A DNA stretch of 64,000 nt, from the NCBI RefSeq assembly GCF_004367585.1, contig NZ_CP038015.1, forward strand, positions 3,292,001 to 3,356,000. The letters run 5' to 3'. This DNA is from Paenisporosarcina antarctica. Its GTDB lineage: Bacteria > Bacillota > Bacilli > Bacillales_A > Planococcaceae. This document shows positions 17,004-26,484 of the stretch, in pieces. The notes under the pieces are model-generated. The model was not told where the DNA came from. It was given only the letters and a program-made list of their open reading frames with translations, and searched no databases. Each line of letters starts with the position of its first letter. Positions within the stretch are counted from its first letter, which is position 1. The position numbers were made by a program, and so were the translations under genes.

Positions 17004-17415
17004 TTAAATTTTAGTCATTTGTTTTTTATTTACCCACTTAATAGGCTCTTCATTATTTTTCACCCTTACAATTTCCTTTGAACATTCTAAAGACATGATA
17101 CTCATAGCTTCAGTAGTTAGTCCTGCTATGTGTGGTGTAACAATCACATTATCTAAACCCCATAAAGAATGATTTTTTAAAGTATGCTCTTGTTCAAAAA
17201 CATCAAGGGCAGCACCTGCAATCGTTTTATTTTTCAATGCAATTGCTAGTGCTTCTTCATCAATCAAACCTCCTCTAGCAGCATTAATTAAAAATGCAGT
17301 CGGTTTCATCAAATCAATTTTTTCTTCTTTTACAATATAGTCTTCTTAAGGAGTAGGTGCAGAAGGATCATAGGCAATAATTTTCATAATTGCTAAAGAA
17401 TTAGATGCTTCAATT
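17004..17415 (-). pseudogene. Broken D-isomer-specific 2-hydroxyacid dehydrogenase
   Basis: The C-terminal NAD-binding part is intact from 17312 to 17004: MKPTAFLINAARGGLIDEEA, GAALDVFEQE, then VIVTPHIAGLT with the catalytic His. Upstream in the same frame is SLAIMKIIAYDPSAPTP followed by a TAA at 17346-17348. The loop normally between those blocks (about 35 residues) and the whole N-terminal domain are missing. This is a decayed SerA/hydroxypyruvate-reductase-type gene, not a functional enzyme. Confidence 0.85.
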
Positions 17416-17481
17416 TATGAATACAACTGAAGGGATTCCGGTACACATTCAAAAGTAACCTGCACCATAGCCAAATTACAT

Positions 17482-17528
17482 AATAGTCGAGCTGGAGTCA
17501 ATTACCACAGCTCGACTATTTTTATATA
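17482..17528. terminator. Strong stem-loop, terminator-like
   Basis: AATAGTCGAGCTG pairs perfectly with CAGCTCGACTATT (13 bp), followed on the plus strand by TTTATA. It lies between psiE and the broken dehydrogenase and could end leftward psiE transcription despite a weak T run on that strand. Confidence 0.6.
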
Positions 17529-17575
17529 GGTAATCCTGTGGAAATTGTGCGTCCAACTCCACCTACAGTCGTAAC

Positions 17576-18019
17576 TTACTGTTTAAAAAACCATCTACTA
17601 TCAGGCCTTTCATATGGAGTTAAATTCATAATGAAATAGCCAATAATCAGGATTAATATTACAACTGTATACAGTAAGGTATCTATAGGGTTATTATGTT
17701 CAACAATAATCAGTCTTGTCATGGCGGTAATACTAACGTATATAAAATATCTAATAGGAAAGTGATAATCATCCTTAAAGTATTTAACTATCATTGTAAT
17801 AAACTCAAAATACAAAAAGTAGATAAGTATACTCTCTAGGAATAGTTTGTAGTCAATAGCCTTTCTTACTATTATCAACTGACTGAACACTAGCAATTCG
17901 TTAACAAGTAAAAAGGAAAGAATAGCCGCAAGAAAAATGAGAGAAACATTCAAAAGTATTTGGAGCACTTTTGGAATTACTTGTAATAAAAAAGAGTACT
18001 TCTCTTTTACGTTAAACAT
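17576..18019 (-). CDS. psiE: PsiE family membrane protein
   Basis: A 147-aa integral membrane protein with four hydrophobic segments (about 15-45, 55-75, 80-100 and 112-132). It shows the PsiE-type run LESILIYFLYFEFITMIVKY and YFIYVSITAMTRLIIVEHNN. PsiE was named as phosphate-starvation-inducible in enterobacteria; its activity is unknown. I start at the ATG at 18019 with AGGAGGAGGG upstream, dropping 23 residues of the longer frame. A monocistronic unit bounded by terminators. Confidence 0.8.
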   Translation of the reverse strand: MFNVKEKYSFLLQVIPKVLQILLNVSLIFLAAILSFLLVNELLVFSQLIIVRKAIDYKLFLESILIYFLYFEFITMIVKYFKDDYHFPIRYFIYVSITAMTRLIIVEHNNPIDTLLYTVVILILIIGYFIMNLTPYERPDSRWFFKQ

Positions 18020-18183
18020 GAACTCCCTCCTCCTACATCTAAAATTAATTGCCTTATTATTAAATAAGACTATTCTAAAAATATTCACTACAACCTATTT
18101 TTATGCATAATAATTAATCTTAATTACTATGCAAACATTGAAAGGGCTTACATCTATACTGTGTATTCAAAAATATACGAGCC

Positions 18184-18217
18184 AAAAAACCACATTCTTA
18201 TGCAGAATGTGGTTTTT
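18184..18217. terminator. Bidirectional terminator
   Basis: AAAAACCACATTCT pairs with AGAATGTGGTTTTT around TATGC. It lies downstream of the antiporter gene on the minus strand and is flanked by A/T runs on both sides. Confidence 0.85.
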
Positions 18218-18276
18218 GATTTATTCGCCATTTGAATGGTGACTTCCATATAGAATTTTATCTCATTGCAAAGAAT

Positions 18277-19470
18277 TTATTTGTCTCCCATCCATTTCGA
18301 AAGTGGATAGATGCCGATACTCTGGACTACTAAAGAAATAATTACCACTGGAAATGCAAGAGAAATTAAATTATCTACATTGCTGTCATTCATGGCACTC
18401 AAACTTAACAATAAAAACACTGACATCGATCCGCGAATGCCTGACCATGAAATGAGGAATGCTTTTTTCCAGTTGACCACTTTTCTCCATCCACTAAAAA
18501 ATTGCATTGTACCGGACACGACAAGGAAGCGTATAACAATCGTGGCTATGAATATGACCACAGCCAACCCCCAGTGGGCCGATGTTAAATAATCTGTTGC
18601 CACGATACCGATTAATAAAAACAACAATGACAGCAGCGTTGGCTCAACAACGTCCCAAAAACCGGACAATGCTTCACTGTAATGATCTTCTTTATTTGTA
18701 TGGGTGAACTCCCATGACAACATGATTCCTGCAGCAACCGTTGCCAACACACCTGAAAAACCGAGATTTTCAGCCAACTGAAAGGAGCCATAGGCGATGA
18801 TGATACTGAGCATGACTTGGTAATCCCGATGATGTGTGTAGTGAACAGCTTTACTTAATAACCAGCCCACTACTACTCCAAGGCCTGCCCCTCCGATTGA
18901 AACATAGCTAAACTCACCTAGAAATGACCAAATATTGAAGGATTGATGATTTATGTACATTCCGGAGATTACACTAAATAGCACAATACTCGTTCCATCA
19001 TTAATCATTGATTCGCCATCCACGATATCAGCAATCGTTTTATCTGGTGCAGCCTTTTTTAGTATCGCAATAACAGATACAGGATCAGTTGGTGTCAGAA
19101 TAGAAGCAACCAACAAGGCTCCGATAAAGGATATCGAGAAAAACAATCCGCCTACATAATAAATAACCACGCCCATCAACCCAGCAGTGAGAATGATTCC
19201 AATAGTGCTGAGTGCCCCGATAATTCCTGCATTTTTTCGCAATGCCTTTGTGGAAAAGCGGTAAGCAGATGTAAACAATAAACCTGGAAGAAATATATTG
19301 TAAATGATATCTCCTGTTACCTGGACATCCGAAAAATAAGGAATAAACGATAACGCGATTCCAATTAATAGCAGTACAACGGGAACCGGGAAATTTTCTT
19401 GCTTTTTATCAATCGTAAAAATGATATAACCTATTGATAATAAAATAACAATGAGTGCTGTAGACAACAT
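18277..19470 (-). CDS. Na+/H+ (cation:proton) antiporter, CPA1/NhaP type
   Basis: A 397-aa membrane antiporter with about 11-13 hydrophobic segments. The ion-site motifs are visible: ASILTPTDPVSVIAILKKAA at about 122-141 and DGESMINDGTSIVLFSVISG at about 149-168. Near the C-terminus SWSGIRGSMSVFLLLSLSAM matches the family GxRG helix. I start at the ATG at 19470 with GGAGGGG upstream; the longer frame begins at a GTG that overlaps this ribosome site. It likely exports Na+ for pH and salt balance, which fits the neighbouring compatible-solute genes. Single-gene unit. Confidence 0.9.
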   Translation of the reverse strand: MLSTALIVILLSIGYIIFTIDKKQENFPVPVVLLLIGIALSFIPYFSDVQVTGDIIYNIFLPGLLFTSAYRFSTKALRKNAGIIGALSTIGIILTAGLMGVVIYYVGGLFFSISFIGALLVASILTPTDPVSVIAILKKAAPDKTIADIVDGESMINDGTSIVLFSVISGMYINHQSFNIWSFLGEFSYVSIGGAGLGVVVGWLLSKAVHYTHHRDYQVMLSIIIAYGSFQLAENLGFSGVLATVAAGIMLSWEFTHTNKEDHYSEALSGFWDVVEPTLLSLLFLLIGIVATDYLTSAHWGLAVVIFIATIVIRFLVVSGTMQFFSGWRKVVNWKKAFLISWSGIRGSMSVFLLLSLSAMNDSNVDNLISLAFPVVIISLVVQSIGIYPLSKWMGDK

Positions 19471-19767
19471 AATCCCCTCCACATTGAAATAATTACACCT
19501 TTTATCTATTACAGCAAAGGGCGTTCATTTCTATTCAAATATCTAGTTAAAACTCTAGCTTAGTGTAAAATTACCTTACCATCTTAATTGAAAACGATAC
19601 CTCTAGCGTTTCATTGCCAGAGCGATTCTAATAACTTATTATATGATTAAAGAGTATAAGTAATATAGTTTTTAACAAAACCCTTTTCCATATTCCCGAA
19701 TTACTTCCATCTATGAAGAAACTTTTACTATTAATGTTATGATAGGAAAAAATAGGAGCTAAAAAAT

Positions 19768-20634
19768 ATGAAGCCATTATATTACGGACTACTAGTTTTA
19801 CTTACCACTTTTCTGATGGGCTCTTCTTTTACGGTAGGTAAGATTGGTTTAACCTATGTATCTCCCCTTTTACTCGTGGGTATTCGATTTACAATTGCGG
19901 GTATTTTGATGGCCCTATTAGTTCGGAAGAAACCCCTTCCGCGACTACCACTTGATTGGGGAAGGATGTTTGTAGTGGGTCTCTTTCAGACGGCTGGCGT
20001 AATGGGCTGTATATTTCTGAGTTTAAGAACCATTACCGCAGGGGAATCTTCCATCTTAACATTTAGTAATCCTTTAATGGTTGTTATTTTAGGAACGATA
20101 TTCCTTGGAATTAGATTCAAACTTATCCAATGGATCGGCGTAGTTACTGGTTTTATTGGGGTTTTTATTACACTTGGATTTCATATACAACTAAATATAG
20201 GAACATTATTTGGAGTAGGAGCCGCACTTTCATGGTCAATTGCCACCATCTTAATAAAAAAGTGGGGCATCCGCTTCAATATTTGGGTGTTGACTGCGTA
20301 TCAAATGCTTTTCGGCGGTATGATGCTATTAGTAATGGGTGTAACATTAGAGACACCTAAATTAATCATTAACACGACATCTATTTCTATCATTTTATGG
20401 CTTGCTATTATGGCTTCCATAGTACAATTTGCCATATGGTTTTATTTGTTACATAAAAGTGATCCAGGTAAGACGAGCGCATTCCTCTTTTTAGCTCCCG
20501 TTTTCGGAGTTTTAACAGGATGGATATTTTTGAATGAAGTAGTCGAATGGTATGTTTATTTAGGCGGATTACTCATATTCATAGGCATCTTTCTTGTAAA
20601 CTGGACCTTTTCAAAGAAGAACAAATTACTATAA
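19768..20634 (+). CDS. EamA/DMT-family transporter
   Basis: A 288-aa permease of the drug/metabolite transporter superfamily with ten hydrophobic helices arranged as two EamA repeats (about 5-135 and 150-285). The first starts LLTTFLMGSSFTVGKIGLTY; the second carries LSWSIATILIKKWGIRFNIW and ends GGLLIFIGIFLVNWTFSKKN. The ATG at 19768 has TAGGAGC upstream. Members export amino acids or other small metabolites; the substrate is not predictable. Isolated rightward gene. Confidence 0.9.
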   Translation: MKPLYYGLLVLLTTFLMGSSFTVGKIGLTYVSPLLLVGIRFTIAGILMALLVRKKPLPRLPLDWGRMFVVGLFQTAGVMGCIFLSLRTITAGESSILTFSNPLMVVILGTIFLGIRFKLIQWIGVVTGFIGVFITLGFHIQLNIGTLFGVGAALSWSIATILIKKWGIRFNIWVLTAYQMLFGGMMLLVMGVTLETPKLIINTTSISIILWLAIMASIVQFAIWFYLLHKSDPGKTSAFLFLAPVFGVLTGWIFLNEVVEWYVYLGGLLIFIGIFLVNWTFSKKNKLL

Positions 20635-20776
20635 AAAGAACTTTTTCTTCAAATTAATTTCTTAGAGAGTTAACCTGTAACACCAAAACCTAAGGATAAA
20701 AGTGGAGCGATGACCATGGGTGCTGCTTCACTTTTTCAATGCAGGAATTCCTGCAACTATTATTACAAACTAGAAA

Positions 20777-20848
20777 CTACTTAATAATGCCATGTTCCCT
20801 TGCTACTAAAATAGACTGAATCCTTTTATTTACACCTAACTTTCCGAC
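20777..20848 (-). pseudogene. Remnant of a LuxR/NarL-type regulator C-terminus
   Basis: The minus strand reads KLGVNKRIQSILVAREHGII then K and stop. This is the typical last helices of a GerE/LuxR HTH domain (pattern LGVxxRxQAxxxAxxxGLI). A stop lies two codons before it and nothing of the receiver domain remains. A decayed fragment. Confidence 0.5.
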
Positions 20849-20854
20849 TTAAAA

Positions 20855-20901
20855 CAAAATAAAGAACCTAACCACCTATTAAAAATAGTGTGATTAGGTT
20901 C
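20855..20901 (-). terminator. Terminator of the BCCT transporter gene
   Basis: GAACCTAATCAC and GTGGTTAGGTTC (one G-U pair) enclose an AT-rich loop on the minus strand, followed by TTTATTTTGTTTT. Confidence 0.75.
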
Positions 20902-20961
20902 AGCCTTTTTAAGAGTTAATATCATTGACTTGTTTTTACAAAGGTATCCTTAACTAAGAGT

Positions 20962-22578
20962 TTATCTGGTTTCTTGAGGCACTTTCTCTTTCTCCTGGTG
21001 TTGTTGTTTCATCTCTTCATTTTTCTCTGCATAGACAGGGTTCGTATGTTCAGGGTTCTGTCCCATTTTTTCTGGACTTTTCTCATTTGATAACGATTTG
21101 TATAGAGCTATACTCATTAAAATCAAAATGAATGTAAACGGCAGTGCAGAGACTAAGGATGCTGTCTGCAAACCTTTTAAACCACTGCTGACGATTAGAA
21201 CCGCTGTGATTGATGCTATTAATACGCCCCAAATGACCTTCACTGAAGTTGAAGGATTCAAGTTGCCATCTGAAGACATCATTCCGAGTACGAATACTGC
21301 AGAGTCGGCCGATGTAACAAGAAAGATAACAATAAGTGCAATCATAATGACAGATAATAAAATATAGAGTGGGAATTCCTGTAAGAGTACGAATATGGCC
21401 GTTGTCACATCTTGAGAAACTGCCTGAGAAATGGCTGTTCCTGTGTACAAGTCCAAGTATAATCCTGTACCTCCGAAAATTGCCATCCAAGCAAAACCAA
21501 TGACTGGCGGAACAATCATGACTCCTAAGACAAATTCACGAATTGTTCTTCCTCTTGAAACACGAGCAACAAATGACCCAACAAATGGCGACCACGCAAT
21601 TACCCATGCCCAATAAAATACGGTCCAATCATTCACCCATGTATCTCCTGAATATGGGGTTAAGAAAAAGCTCATTTCAACAAAGTTCTGAAGGTAGTCC
21701 CCCAGCCCAACAACAAAGCTTTCCATTATAAAGATAGTTGGTCCTCTGAAAAGGAAGAAAATCATTAACACCGCTACTAGTGACATATTTAGAAGACTCA
21801 ATAGTTTAATACCTTTATTAATTCCAGTCGTCGATGAAATAAGATAAAGCACTAAGATAATTCCAACTATACCGATTTGTAGCCATGCACTATTTGGAAC
21901 TTGAAATACGTAGTTCATACCACCGCTTATTTGTAAGACACCCATACCAATTGAGGTAGCAACACCAGTTACTGTTGCTATAATGGCAAGAATGCTAATA
22001 AATAATTTTATACGACCTCTACCTCTTTTCGGAAGCACCTCAGAAATCGTTTCACTGATAAGCCCTTTTCTTTTATGACGGAATTGAAAGTATGCTAGAG
22101 CTAATCCAACAATCGCAAAAACAGACCACTGGTGAATTCCCCAGTTAAAAAATGAATAGCGCATCGCTAAACGTGCGGCTTCGGCAGTTTGAGGTTCTAC
22201 TCCTGCAAGTGGAGGAGTGACAAAATGAGTCAATGGTTCGGCTACACCCCAAAATACAATTCCAACACCAAAACCTGCGCTAAATAACATACTGATCCAT
22301 GTGAAAAGTGAAAACTCTGCTTTTTCATCATCTTTGCCAAGTTTGATATTTCCATATTTACTGAACGCAAGGAATAGGCAGAAAAAAACAAAACCTGCAA
22401 CACTAAGCAAGTAAAACCACCCAAAGCTTTTGCTAGTAAATGAGAAAACAGCTGAAGCATATTTCGCTAGCGTGTCAGGTGAAAATGCACCCCAAAGAGT
22501 GAATAGGGCAATAACAATAGCTGATACTTTAAACACTATATTATTATAAGATACGTGGTTTGGGTTTTTCTTCAACAT
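20962..22578 (-). CDS. BCCT-family compatible-solute transporter (probable ectoine uptake)
   Basis: A 538-aa betaine/choline/carnitine-type transporter with twelve hydrophobic helices. Family marks are FGVGIVFWGVAEPLTHF at about 99-115 and the helix-8 signature NDWTVFYWAWVIAWSPFVGS followed by RVSRGRTIREFVLGVMIVPP. The C-terminal tail after about 505 is highly charged (EEMKQQHQEKEKVPQ), as in osmosensing members. Family members carry glycine betaine, choline, carnitine or ectoines. The location at the end of an ectoine degradation cluster, same strand, favours ectoine/hydroxyectoine import (inference). It could also serve osmoprotection. Confidence 0.88.
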   Translation of the reverse strand: MLKKNPNHVSYNNIVFKVSAIVIALFTLWGAFSPDTLAKYASAVFSFTSKSFGWFYLLSVAGFVFFCLFLAFSKYGNIKLGKDDEKAEFSLFTWISMLFSAGFGVGIVFWGVAEPLTHFVTPPLAGVEPQTAEAARLAMRYSFFNWGIHQWSVFAIVGLALAYFQFRHKRKGLISETISEVLPKRGRGRIKLFISILAIIATVTGVATSIGMGVLQISGGMNYVFQVPNSAWLQIGIVGIILVLYLISSTTGINKGIKLLSLLNMSLVAVLMIFFLFRGPTIFIMESFVVGLGDYLQNFVEMSFFLTPYSGDTWVNDWTVFYWAWVIAWSPFVGSFVARVSRGRTIREFVLGVMIVPPVIGFAWMAIFGGTGLYLDLYTGTAISQAVSQDVTTAIFVLLQEFPLYILLSVIMIALIVIFLVTSADSAVFVLGMMSSDGNLNPSTSVKVIWGVLIASITAVLIVSSGLKGLQTASLVSALPFTFILILMSIALYKSLSNEKSPEKMGQNPEHTNPVYAEKNEEMKQQHQEKEKVPQETR

Positions 22579-22687
22579 ATTGAGATATCCCCTTCATCGC
22601 TTCTATTTTTACTTTATAAAAGAATTCTAGAACTTAGTGACCTACTATATAATGAATTTTGTTAACATAATGATTGACAAACATTTT

Positions 22688-24130
22688 TCAATAATCAGAT
22701 AGTTTAAAACAAACAACTTTCGGCTCTGTCATTTCCTGAACTGAGAATTTAATTCCCTCGCGTCCTAATCCCGATTTTTTCACTCCGCCAAATGGCATGG
22801 AATCTATTCGGTAGTCGCTGCTGTCATTAATCATAATTCCACCAACATCCATCTTAGCAATGGCTCTATGTGCTTTATCGATACTTTTCGTAAAAATCCC
22901 CGCCTGTAAGCCATAATTCACTTCATTCGAAAGTCTGATCGCTTCATCAAGATCAGGAACAGAATACAGAAGTACTACTGGACCAAAGATTTCATCTGTA
23001 GCGATTGTACAGTTTTTAGGTACATTAGTTAAAACAGTTGGCAAATAAAAGGCACCGTTTCGTTTTCCACCGGTAAGTAATAATGCACCTTTTTCAATTG
23101 CTTCATTTACTAAATTTTCAACACGAATTGCTTCTTTTTCAGTAATAAGTGGTCCCATATCAGTTATCTCTAATTGTTTATCACCAACACAATATTGGTT
23201 CGTGCGTTCGACAAATTTAGTTTGGAATGAATAAAGAATACTTTCTTGGATATAAATTCGTTGCACACTCAGGCAATTCTGACCTGCGGCATAGAATGCA
23301 CCTGAAACAGTTGATTCAACAGCATCATCAATATCACTATCTTCCAGTACGATAACTGGAGAATTCGAACCGAGCTCCATACTAATTTTTTTCAAACCCG
23401 CTTTTCTTGTGATTTTCTCACCAACTTCTACTCCTCCTGTAAAGCTAATCATACGTACCGCAGGATGTGTAACCAAAACATCACCAATTTCATTTCCGTA
23501 ACCAGTAATTACTGATAACACTTTTGGAGGTAAACCTGCATAAGCAAATGCTTCCGCAAGCAACAATGCGCTTAATGGCGTTACTGTTGCCGGCTTAACG
23601 ATAATTGCATTTCCAGATGCGATTGCCGGTCCTACTTTGTGTGCAACAAGGTTAAGTGGATCATTAAACGGTGTAATGGCACCAATAATTCCAATTGGAA
23701 AACGATAATAATATCCTACTCGATTCTCACTTCCTGGCATTTGATCAAAAGGAATTGTCTCACCGTGAATTCTTCTTGCTTCTTCAGCACTTATGCGCAA
23801 TGTCTGAACACATCTTTGCACTTCTTTCGATGCTTCACGAATTGTTTTACTACTTTCTGTCGCTATAGTTCGAGCGTACTTTTCTAAATTCTGCTCTATA
23901 TAATCTGCGGCAACATTGATCACTTTCATGCGTTCATGCACCGGCATAGAAGCAGCAATTTCAGCTCCGTCTTTCGCTTCCTCAATACAATTCACCATAT
24001 CCTTCGCTGATGCTGCAGGAACTGTATCGATGATGCTGTTATCTTGAGGATCACGAACCTCAATGATTCGATCACCATTCACCCATTTGCCTGCAAGGAA
24101 CATCTTTTGCCCTGTAAGTTGAGTTGTCAT
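22688..24130 (-). CDS. NAD(P)+ aldehyde dehydrogenase (DoeC-like, aspartate-semialdehyde oxidation)
   Basis: A 480-aa non-acylating aldehyde dehydrogenase. Features seen: cofactor motif GIIGAITPFNDPLNLVAHKV, glycine motif ISFTGGVEVGEK, catalytic Glu in MELGSNSPVIV, catalytic Cys in AAGQNCLSVQRIY, and EIFGPVV. I start at the ATG at 24130 with AAAGGCGG upstream. The stop of the homoserine-dehydrogenase-like gene is 20 bp upstream, same strand. In ectoine catabolism DoeC oxidises aspartate semialdehyde to aspartate; this enzyme fits that slot between the semialdehyde-forming enzyme and aspartate ammonia-lyase. Succinate-semialdehyde or another aldehyde cannot be excluded. Confidence 0.8.
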   Translation of the reverse strand: MTTQLTGQKMFLAGKWVNGDRIIEVRDPQDNSIIDTVPAASAKDMVNCIEEAKDGAEIAASMPVHERMKVINVAADYIEQNLEKYARTIATESSKTIREASKEVQRCVQTLRISAEEARRIHGETIPFDQMPGSENRVGYYYRFPIGIIGAITPFNDPLNLVAHKVGPAIASGNAIIVKPATVTPLSALLLAEAFAYAGLPPKVLSVITGYGNEIGDVLVTHPAVRMISFTGGVEVGEKITRKAGLKKISMELGSNSPVIVLEDSDIDDAVESTVSGAFYAAGQNCLSVQRIYIQESILYSFQTKFVERTNQYCVGDKQLEITDMGPLITEKEAIRVENLVNEAIEKGALLLTGGKRNGAFYLPTVLTNVPKNCTIATDEIFGPVVLLYSVPDLDEAIRLSNEVNYGLQAGIFTKSIDKAHRAIAKMDVGGIMINDSSDYRIDSMPFGGVKKSGLGREGIKFSVQEMTEPKVVCFKLSDY

Positions 24131-24150
24131 ACTATTACCGCCTTTCCTCA

Positions 24151-25206
24151 TTAAATTTTCACTAATTGTTTTTGACGATCAATAGTAATTAAATCTATTA
24201 AGAGGGAGAAGCCCGTTTCGACTTTCCCGGCACCCGCGCCGCTCAATGTCACTGCGCCTAAAAGATCACATTTATAGGTAATAGCGTTAGTAGCTCCGCT
24301 GATCGAGGCAAGCGAATCTGTGATATCTACTTTTTCTGGTGCAATTGATGCAATTACTTTGTTACCTTCTTTGCGTGCTTTAGCTAATAGTTTCCACCGT
24401 TTTCCTTCTGCTTTTGCTGTTTCAATATCTCTTAACGTAATTCCTGTGATTCCTTTGCACGATACTTCTTCCACTGTCAGAGGTGCTCTCATTACATAGT
24501 TTGATAAAATAACAATTTTGTATCTTGCATCATAGCCTTCTACATCACTGGTAGGGTCTGCTTCTGCATATCCTAGCTCCTGTGCCTCTTTTAAAGCTTC
24601 CTCGTAAGTTATACCTGCTATTTCCATTTGGGTTAAAATGTAGTTTGTCGTACCATTTAAAATACCGCGTATTTCAGTAATATCATTTCCAGCCAGTGTA
24701 GCGATTGGCATACGCAATGCTGGAGTTCCGCTCATTACAGTTCCCTCAAATCCCCAGTAAACGCCATGTTTGTTGGCAATTTCAGAAAGCTCTTTGTAAG
24801 CAAGAGCAACAGGACCTTTGTTCGTCATGACAACATTTTTCCCATTCTCAAACGCAGCTTTACAATGATTAATCGCTGGTTGACCTGTTTTTACGTCTGT
24901 GTACGAAACCTCAATAATCGTATCCGCATTTGTCTCACGAATTGTTTTTAAACTATCCCATCCCGTCACTAGCCCCTGAGTTGGTGGATAGTTTTCGAGG
25001 CTACCAGTTTCTCTTAACACTCGGAGAGCCGTATCAATATCAAGACCGTTTGGATGATAAATCGAGCCTTTTAATAAATCGGATATTGCCACAATATTAG
25101 CTTCAAAACCCTCATCTTGTCTTAGGGCTTCTTTTTTATCACGAATAATTTCTGCCAAACCTTGCCCCACTACACCAAATCCAATAAATGCTAATTTATG
25201 AGCCAT
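24151..25206 (-). CDS. Homoserine-dehydrogenase-family enzyme without ACT domain
   Basis: A 351-aa NAD(P) oxidoreductase interconverting homoserine and aspartate semialdehyde. It shows the nucleotide motif LAFIGFGVVGQGLAEII, then NVVMTNKGPVALAYKEL, GTVMSGTPALRMPIATLAG, ILNGTTNYILTQM and AEADPTSDVEGYDARYKIVI, which keeps the catalytic Asp and Lys of the family. The C-terminal regulatory ACT domain of biosynthetic enzymes is absent. It overlaps the M20 gene by 11 bp (AGAGGTG ribosome site), so it is part of the ectoine cluster. I infer a catabolic role, homoserine to aspartate semialdehyde, feeding the downstream aldehyde dehydrogenase. Confidence 0.85.
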   Translation of the reverse strand: MAHKLAFIGFGVVGQGLAEIIRDKKEALRQDEGFEANIVAISDLLKGSIYHPNGLDIDTALRVLRETGSLENYPPTQGLVTGWDSLKTIRETNADTIIEVSYTDVKTGQPAINHCKAAFENGKNVVMTNKGPVALAYKELSEIANKHGVYWGFEGTVMSGTPALRMPIATLAGNDITEIRGILNGTTNYILTQMEIAGITYEEALKEAQELGYAEADPTSDVEGYDARYKIVILSNYVMRAPLTVEEVSCKGITGITLRDIETAKAEGKRWKLLAKARKEGNKVIASIAPEKVDITDSLASISGATNAITYKCDLLGAVTLSGAGAGKVETGFSLLIDLITIDRQKQLVKI

Positions 25207-26443
25207 GTGATTGCACCTCTACCTTCTGATTAATTGGTGACCTAAGCTTACCTTTTAAAAATTTTATTGCTGTCTGTGCTAGTATTGCTGTCCCTATTGG
25301 CAAGCAGGATTCGTCAATATCAAAGATTGGCGTGTGCAAATCCCGCTGAACTCCGTCTTGCCGTGAACAGCCTAGAAAAAACATGGAACCTGGAATCTGT
25401 TCCGTTACATAGGCGAAATCTTCTCCTCCCATTCCAAAAGGACCCTTAGTTATTTGAATATCAGGGTATATCTCAAGCATCGTTTCAGTAATCCATTCGT
25501 TGACTAGGGGACTATTATATAAGGCTGGTTCACCTCTTTGTACATTCAAGAAATAGCCTCCGCCTAAGTGTTCAGCAATTGAAAACGCTTTCTTTAACTC
25601 TATTTCCAATAAATTACGTATTTCAGCTGAATAGCTTCTAATCGTACCTTCTATTAAAACCTCTGTCGGGATTATATTACTGGCTGTTCCTGCATGGATT
25701 TGACCTATACTTATAACTGCAGCATCTAAAGCAGAAACTCTACGAGCAACAATTCCGTGTAACGCTTGCAGAACAGGTCCTAGCATCCAGGTAGGGTCTG
25801 TTCCCAGTTCTGGATAAGCTCCGTGGCCACCTGTACCATATATTTTAGCTTCAAATACATCAACACTTGCCATGCTGTATCCATCGCTAATTTGTGCTTC
25901 ACCTACAGGTAGCCAAGGACACATATGAAGAGCGATTGCAGCCTCTACATTATCGTAAGCGCCCGCTTTCACCATATAAGGAGATCCAGAAAGTCCATTT
26001 TCGTCCGTACATTCTTCAGCAGGTTGAAATATAAACTTAACCGTCCCTGTTACTTCCCCCTTTTTAAAGAGATCTGAAAGTATGGTAGCCACACCCAGTA
26101 AAATAGCTGTATGTGCATCGTGTCCGCATGCATGCATAACACCATCATTTTTTGAGCAATAACTATTTGTACTTTCTTCTTGAATTGGAATAGCATCTAT
26201 GTCAGCACGAATCGCAAAAGTCGGACCATCACCTGAAGTTAATATGCCAATAACACTTGTTTCAACTCCTCTTCCAGTGTCTACTTTCATTCCGTCTATC
26301 ATTCTTAACGTTTCAGCAACAAATTTAGAGGTCCTGAACTCTTTAAAACTGAGTTCAGGAAATTGATGAAACGTGCGACGCCATTCAATTAGTTTAGTAA
26401 ACAAGCAGTTTACTTGATCAACTATTGGATGAGTATTTGACAT
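25196..26443 (-). CDS. M20 amidohydrolase (probable N-acetyl-diaminobutyrate deacetylase)
   Basis: A 415-aa M20D zinc amidohydrolase. It has the start RRTFHQFPELSFKEFRTSKF, the metal block GVMHACGHDAHTAILLGVA and PAEECTDENG (catalytic Glu), the dimerisation domain in the middle, and GMGGEDFAYVTEQIPGSMFF near the end. Relatives remove acyl groups from amino acids. DoeA opens ectoine to N-acetyl-2,4-diaminobutyrate, and a deacetylase is then needed; no AstE-like DoeB is present, so this enzyme is the obvious candidate. It lies between the PLP enzyme and the homoserine-dehydrogenase-like gene in one operon. Confidence 0.82.
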   Translation of the reverse strand: MSNTHPIVDQVNCLFTKLIEWRRTFHQFPELSFKEFRTSKFVAETLRMIDGMKVDTGRGVETSVIGILTSGDGPTFAIRADIDAIPIQEESTNSYCSKNDGVMHACGHDAHTAILLGVATILSDLFKKGEVTGTVKFIFQPAEECTDENGLSGSPYMVKAGAYDNVEAAIALHMCPWLPVGEAQISDGYSMASVDVFEAKIYGTGGHGAYPELGTDPTWMLGPVLQALHGIVARRVSALDAAVISIGQIHAGTASNIIPTEVLIEGTIRSYSAEIRNLLEIELKKAFSIAEHLGGGYFLNVQRGEPALYNSPLVNEWITETMLEIYPDIQITKGPFGMGGEDFAYVTEQIPGSMFFLGCSRQDGVQRDLHTPIFDIDESCLPIGTAILAQTAIKFLKGKLRSPINQKVEVQSHGS

Positions 26444-26484
26444 TTACCATTCGCCTCTGCTCCCTGTTAGAAAATTTATGATTA

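Larger units (their letters stand above)
20635..20961. other. 327-bp gap with a LuxR-type remnant and a terminator
   Basis: It holds no intact gene. Contents are a palindrome GCAGGAATTCCTGC near 20742, a leftward LuxR-type HTH fragment at 20777-20848, and the terminator of the BCCT gene at 20855-20901. Confidence 0.55.

Noticed and set aside
2551-19630. Shared text TTTCATTGCC-GAGC-ATTCT at about 2553 and 19608
   Set aside because: Only about 20 bases with mismatches, no common context; probably chance or unrelated remnants.
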